Source of the DNA: a bacterium
Lineage (GTDB): Bacteria; Desulfobacterota; S145-22
Direction: 5' to 3'
Length of the DNA: 38,489 nucleotides
Assembly (NCBI GenBank): GCA_029934085.1
Contig: JAOZMY010000012.1
Location: 1-38,489 of the forward strand
Numbering within the stretch: the stretch's first letter is position 1; the number at the start of each line of letters is the position of its first letter. Below are positions 34,829-38,489 of this stretch, in pieces. The notes under the pieces are model-generated. The model searched no databases and was not told where the DNA came from. It saw only the letters and a list, made by a program, of their open reading frames with translations. Made by a program: the position numbers and the translations under genes.

Positions 34829-36388
34829 TCAGCAGCGCATCCCCCTGAGTTTCTGACCCAACCTCGCCCTTTCAACATCATACCCCATTTCAACCCAGTC
34901 GCACAAAAGCGGGCGCGTCTCCCTCGGATCAATAATGTCCTCCACATCGAAGGCCTCCGCAGAACGGAAGGGTGAACTGTAATCCCTGTATTTCTCCTCT
35001 AATTCGTGAAGCAGCGCCCCAGGATCCTCCGCCGCGTCGATTTCCGCGTGATGGGCAACATACACGCCACCCTCCACAACGATGTTTCCCCAGTTGGCCG
35101 AGGGCCAGAAATAACGCCAGTTCAGCCCGCTGTAGTCTTCCTGACTGCCTCCCGCCACGCCATAGGCCTTCCTGACGTAGACGGCCGCGTATGGAACCGT
35201 TGCCTGATACACAGAGAAAATCGCCCTGACCCCCTTGCGAATCGTCCCGTGCATCTCCGCCTCTTTCCCGATACGGAAACCAGGCTGATCAACAAAGTTC
35301 ACGATGGGGAGATGAAAGGTATCACACATATCGACGAATCGCTGGAATTTTTCCGCGACATCCCATCCGAAAGAACCGGCCCAAAATCTCGAATCGTTTG
35401 CCAGAACCCCCACGGGGTATCCATGGAGCCGTGCCAGGCCGGTTATCTGGGCCCTCGCGTAGTTTCGGCCTATCTCAAAGAAGGAATCCTTATCAAACAC
35501 AAGCTCCAAGATACGTCTCATGTCATAGGTTTTCTTCGGGTCGCGTGGAATGGCAGACAAAAGCTCCTCTTCACGACGTGAGGGCCCGTCTCTATCTTGA
35601 TATTTCCTCTCCGGCAGTTCCCAGACATTTTTGGGCATGTAGTCCAAAAATCTCTTGATCTGACGAAAGGCATCTTCCTCGTCTTCGGCTTCATTGTCCA
35701 CGACGCCACTATGACGCGTGTGGATCCTGTACCCTCCCAATTCCTCTTTCGTCACCCCCCTGCCATAGGCCTTTTCCACGAGTGCAGGCCCCCCAATGAA
35801 AACCTGGGCCTTTTCCTTCACCATAATGGAAAAATGGGAAGAAACCATCAACAGTCCGCCCAAACCAGCCGTGGGCCCCAAGGCAACAGAGACGATCGGA
35901 ACCATGGACATAAGGTCCACGATATCCTTCATGGCATGTTCCGGGAGGGTCGGAAATTTCACGTATCCAAACTTCAGGATTTCCTTGATCGTTCCCCCCG
36001 CTCCATCCAACAGTCTAACCATCGGAAGCCTCAATTCACGAGACATCTTCAAGGCATACGCAAGCTTCGCCTTAAACATATCACCCACGGAGGCGCCCTT
36101 GATGGTAAAGTCATCCGCGATCAAGACAAGCCTTCTCCCATCCACCTTTCCCAAACCGATCAAGAGGGGACAGGGAGTAAGGTCCTTAAGTTCCTTGCCC
36201 TCATAGGTGGTTTCACTAGCCAAAAGGCCCCGTTCCAAAAAGGACCCGGAATCCAACAAGGCCTCGATTCTTTCCCTCGCGGTGAGCTTTCCACGGTCAT
36301 GCTGTTTCTTTACATTCTCTTTGCCTCCCATCTCATAGACCATGGATTTTCTTTTTTGAAGCTCATCAACCATGTCCTTCCAGCTCAC
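34829..36388 (-). CDS. Acyl-CoA carboxylase carboxyltransferase subunit (propionyl-CoA carboxylase beta-like)
   Basis: 'KQHDRGKLTARERIEALLDSGSFLE', 'LVLIADDFTIKGASVG', 'YDMRRILELVFDKDSFFEI', 'VNFVDQPGFRIGKEAE', 'AYGVAGG'. Confidence 0.92.
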   Translation of the reverse strand: MSWKDMVDELQKRKSMVYEMGGKENVKKQHDRGKLTARERIEALLDSGSFLERGLLASETTYEGKELKDLTPCPLLIGLGKVDGRRLVLIADDFTIKGASVGDMFKAKLAYALKMSRELRLPMVRLLDGAGGTIKEILKFGYVKFPTLPEHAMKDIVDLMSMVPIVSVALGPTAGLGGLLMVSSHFSIMVKEKAQVFIGGPALVEKAYGRGVTKEELGGYRIHTRHSGVVDNEAEDEEDAFRQIKRFLDYMPKNVWELPERKYQDRDGPSRREEELLSAIPRDPKKTYDMRRILELVFDKDSFFEIGRNYARAQITGLARLHGYPVGVLANDSRFWAGSFGWDVAEKFQRFVDMCDTFHLPIVNFVDQPGFRIGKEAEMHGTIRKGVRAIFSVYQATVPYAAVYVRKAYGVAGGSQEDYSGLNWRYFWPSANWGNIVVEGGVYVAHHAEIDAAEDPGALLHELEEKYRDYSSPFRSAEAFDVEDIIDPRETRPLLCDWVEMGYDVERARLGQKLRGMRC

Positions 36389-36459
36389 GCCTCCACCCCC
36401 TCGTGAATTAAAATCTCACCCCTGGCAACGTCTGTTTCGACACGCATCAAGATAAATAA

Positions 36460-38007
36460 CTAAAACTTCGTCGGCCAATTCGCCAAATAGTGTTTGCTCA
36501 TGCCCTTACTTTCCGAATCACGAATGATTTGAAGAACCTTGATAAGATAATCCCTCGTCTCCCTTGGATCGATAATATCCTGAAGGCAATAGGCACCCGC
36601 GGCAGGATAAGGGGAATTGTCTCCCCTCATTTTATCCATCATCTTTTGACGCTCCTCTTCGGGCAAATTGCCATAGACCACGTCAACCGCAATCGACGGA
36701 TCCATAAACCCGATCTCCGCCGTAGGCCACGCAACGATAAAGTCCGGACCGCCACCTATCCCGCACATATTGATCGTCGCCTGGCCATAGGTCTTACGCA
36801 CGATAACGGCAATCTTAGGAACGGTGACCTGGAACAGGCATTGAAGTGCATTGACAACCTTGGCCCCTACTTTCTTCGCCTCCGCGTCTTTTCCCACCAT
36901 GTGCCCCGGCGTATCGTGAAAAAATACAAGAGGGATGTTATATGAGTCACACAGACAAAGAAAACCCATCAGTTTGTCCAGCGCGTCCGTATTGGTAGCC
37001 CCCATATTCACGATCGGGTTATTCGCCACAATTCCAACCACTTCTCCATTGATCCTGGCCAGGCCCGTGATAAGCATCCCGCCGAATTCCGGTTTCAACT
37101 CGAAACACTCCCCTCCATCAACGATACACTCGATGATATGGTGCATATCGTAGGCGCGTTTCCTGCTTTCCGGAAGCACCTCAAGGATACGTGACATCCT
37201 TTGTTCCGATCCCGGAGGCACGGCCTCTCTGGGCGGCAACTCATTTTGGTTATTCGGCATATAGCTGAGAAACTTCCGAATGATCTGAAAGCTCGCCTCC
37301 TCGTCCTCGGCGACCATGTCGGTCACGCCCGTAATCTTAGAGTGAACCTCCCATCCCCCCATTTCCTCACCGCTGTAGGCCTGGCCTATGGCCTTTTTCA
37401 AGGCGCGAGGTCCCGACACGGAGATAACGCTTCCCTTTACCTGCACGACAAAGTCCGCCAGGTTTGCCTGGAAATCGGCAACGCCGTAGCACCTTCCAAA
37501 GGCGGCAAAAACAAACGGCTGGGACCTGAAATGGGTATACTCCGGTCTCAAACCATCGGGGACATATCCCGTCAGGTCGCAAATCTCTTTCGACCCCTGG
37601 CAGTCCGGCATCCGCGCCCCTCCGGCCTCACCAAGAAAGATAAGGGGAACCTTCATCCTTTCTTTGACCTGGCTCTTAAAATGAAGGAGCTTTTTAAGAT
37701 TTACCTTTGCGTTCGTAGAGGCAAGCACGGTAAAATCATTGGCGATTACGGCCACCCGTCTCCCGTCCATCAATCCGTATCCGCAGATCAGCCCATCCGC
37801 CGGTGTCTTTTCCTCCATCCCCGGAAAATCCGAATGGGCAAAAAGTCCAACTTCCATGAACGAACCTCGGTCCAAGAGCTTATCAATACGCTCCCGTGCC
37901 GTGAGCCATCCCCTTTCATGCTGCTTCCTTACCTTCTCAGGCCCTCCCATTTGCAGAAACTGCTTCCGTTTCTCCTCCAACTCCTTAAGTAAATCCTTAA
38001 CCCCCAT
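36460..38007 (-). CDS. Acyl-CoA carboxylase carboxyltransferase subunit, second paralogue
   Basis: 'KQHERGWLTARERIDKLLDRGSFMEVGLFAHSDF', 'VAVIANDFTVLASTNAKVNLKK', 'VFFHDTPGHMVGKDAEAKKVG', 'DIIDPRETRDYLI'. Start chosen at MGVKDLL (38007); 38037 is an alternative. Confidence 0.92.
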   Translation of the reverse strand: MGVKDLLKELEEKRKQFLQMGGPEKVRKQHERGWLTARERIDKLLDRGSFMEVGLFAHSDFPGMEEKTPADGLICGYGLMDGRRVAVIANDFTVLASTNAKVNLKKLLHFKSQVKERMKVPLIFLGEAGGARMPDCQGSKEICDLTGYVPDGLRPEYTHFRSQPFVFAAFGRCYGVADFQANLADFVVQVKGSVISVSGPRALKKAIGQAYSGEEMGGWEVHSKITGVTDMVAEDEEASFQIIRKFLSYMPNNQNELPPREAVPPGSEQRMSRILEVLPESRKRAYDMHHIIECIVDGGECFELKPEFGGMLITGLARINGEVVGIVANNPIVNMGATNTDALDKLMGFLCLCDSYNIPLVFFHDTPGHMVGKDAEAKKVGAKVVNALQCLFQVTVPKIAVIVRKTYGQATINMCGIGGGPDFIVAWPTAEIGFMDPSIAVDVVYGNLPEEERQKMMDKMRGDNSPYPAAGAYCLQDIIDPRETRDYLIKVLQIIRDSESKGMSKHYLANWPTKF

Positions 38008-38108
38008 GAAACCACCCTTTCCCCATTTTAGATCCATTCTCTCTTTACACAGGTAGCACTCAAAAGTGCCATCGTCCGGTTCCCACTCTAAAGACCGTAG
38101 AGGATGCC

Positions 38109-38153
38109 CATGCCCTCCTCCTATGTCACACTACCCAATAAGAGGAGGGCATG
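38109..38153. terminator. Stem-loop CATGCCCTCCTC-N21-GAGGAGGGCATG
   Basis: Perfect 12-bp inverted repeat (38109-38120 / 38142-38153) between two minus-strand genes; no T-run. Confidence 0.5.
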
Positions 38154-38175
38154 TCAAAGAAATTTTGGGGATTTC

Positions 38176-38489
38176 CTATTTCCTGACCCTCAATTTCGGC
38201 AATCCCCAAGGGGTTACCGCCTCGTATCTATTGGTCTTGGGGTTCGCTTTTACAACCCGCATCGCGGTCAACGGGCAATGATCCGTATGGGAGTAGGAAA
38301 TCTTACCCGACAGACCACCCGTTTCAAAGTCCTTCAGTGATTCTACAACCTTCAGGAATTTGTCTCTCGTGAGGTCGCTTCCGCATCTCTTCATCGCCTC
38401 GGTCATCACCATCGCCACCACGTGAGAGATGATGTAGTAACGGGAAGGAAGGGAATTCTTCGGATTCTTCTTCAACCATAGAGACATGA
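38176..38489 (-). CDS. C-terminal part of a branched-chain-amino-acid-type ABC transporter substrate-binding protein (truncated by window edge)
   Basis: 'HVVAMVMTEAMKRCGSDLTRDKFLKVVESLKDFETGGLSGKISYSHTDHCPLTAMRVVKANPKTNRYEAVTPW' resembles the C-terminus of periplasmic-binding-protein family 6. Confidence 0.7.
   Translation of the reverse strand, partial: MSLWLKKNPKNSLPSRYYIISHVVAMVMTEAMKRCGSDLTRDKFLKVVESLKDFETGGLSGKISYSHTDHCPLTAMRVVKANPKTNRYEAVTPWGLPKLRVRK

Noticed and set aside
1-38489. CRISPR array, phage or transposase genes
   Set aside because: No regularly spaced repeats of CRISPR type, and no integrase, transposase or phage structural motifs seen in the ORFs.

Overview
The window looks like a chromosomal segment from an anaerobic bacterium, probably Desulfobacterota/deltaproteobacterial judging by gene content. 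The centrepiece, about 15.4-30.1 kb on the + strand, resembles an anaerobic phenol-type activation and carboxylation cluster. It encodes a PaaK-type CoA ligase, a two-gene phenylphosphate-synthase-like pair, one UbiD-type (de)carboxylase, a second acyl-CoA ligase, a UPF0261/Tm-1-like protein, a Zn-ribbon microprotein, an aldehyde:ferredoxin oxidoreductase (AOR) family protein with a 4Fe-4S ferredoxin, a HAD protein, an LpdD-like protein, UbiX and an HD-domain protein. A divergent LysR regulator sits upstream. In the synthase large subunit the swivelling-domain His falls at residue 569 of the re-called protein. Two operon heads in the cluster (synthase and UbiD genes) share a 40-bp upstream element (32/40 identical, ungapped). 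In both copies it ends in the -35 hexamer of a sigma70-like promoter with a 17-bp spacer. Other parts of the window: a solitary AOR; a 1357-aa multi-TM exported protein followed by an ECF sigma / zinc-finger anti-sigma / small secreted protein module; a housekeeping block (nicotinate phosphoribosyltransferase, Nnr, LpxL-like acyltransferase, GmhB); an AT-rich gap of about 1.1 kb with DnaA-box-like motifs, a 31-bp palindrome and an unlisted 46-aa lipoprotein ORF; an L,D-transpeptidase whose signal peptide appears to need a non-canonical start codon; RlmD/TrmA-type methyltransferase; a DUF4136 lipoprotein; two truncated gene remnants joined head to head; and two tandem acyl-CoA carboxyltransferase paralogues. 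All family names come from reading motifs; no database search was run.
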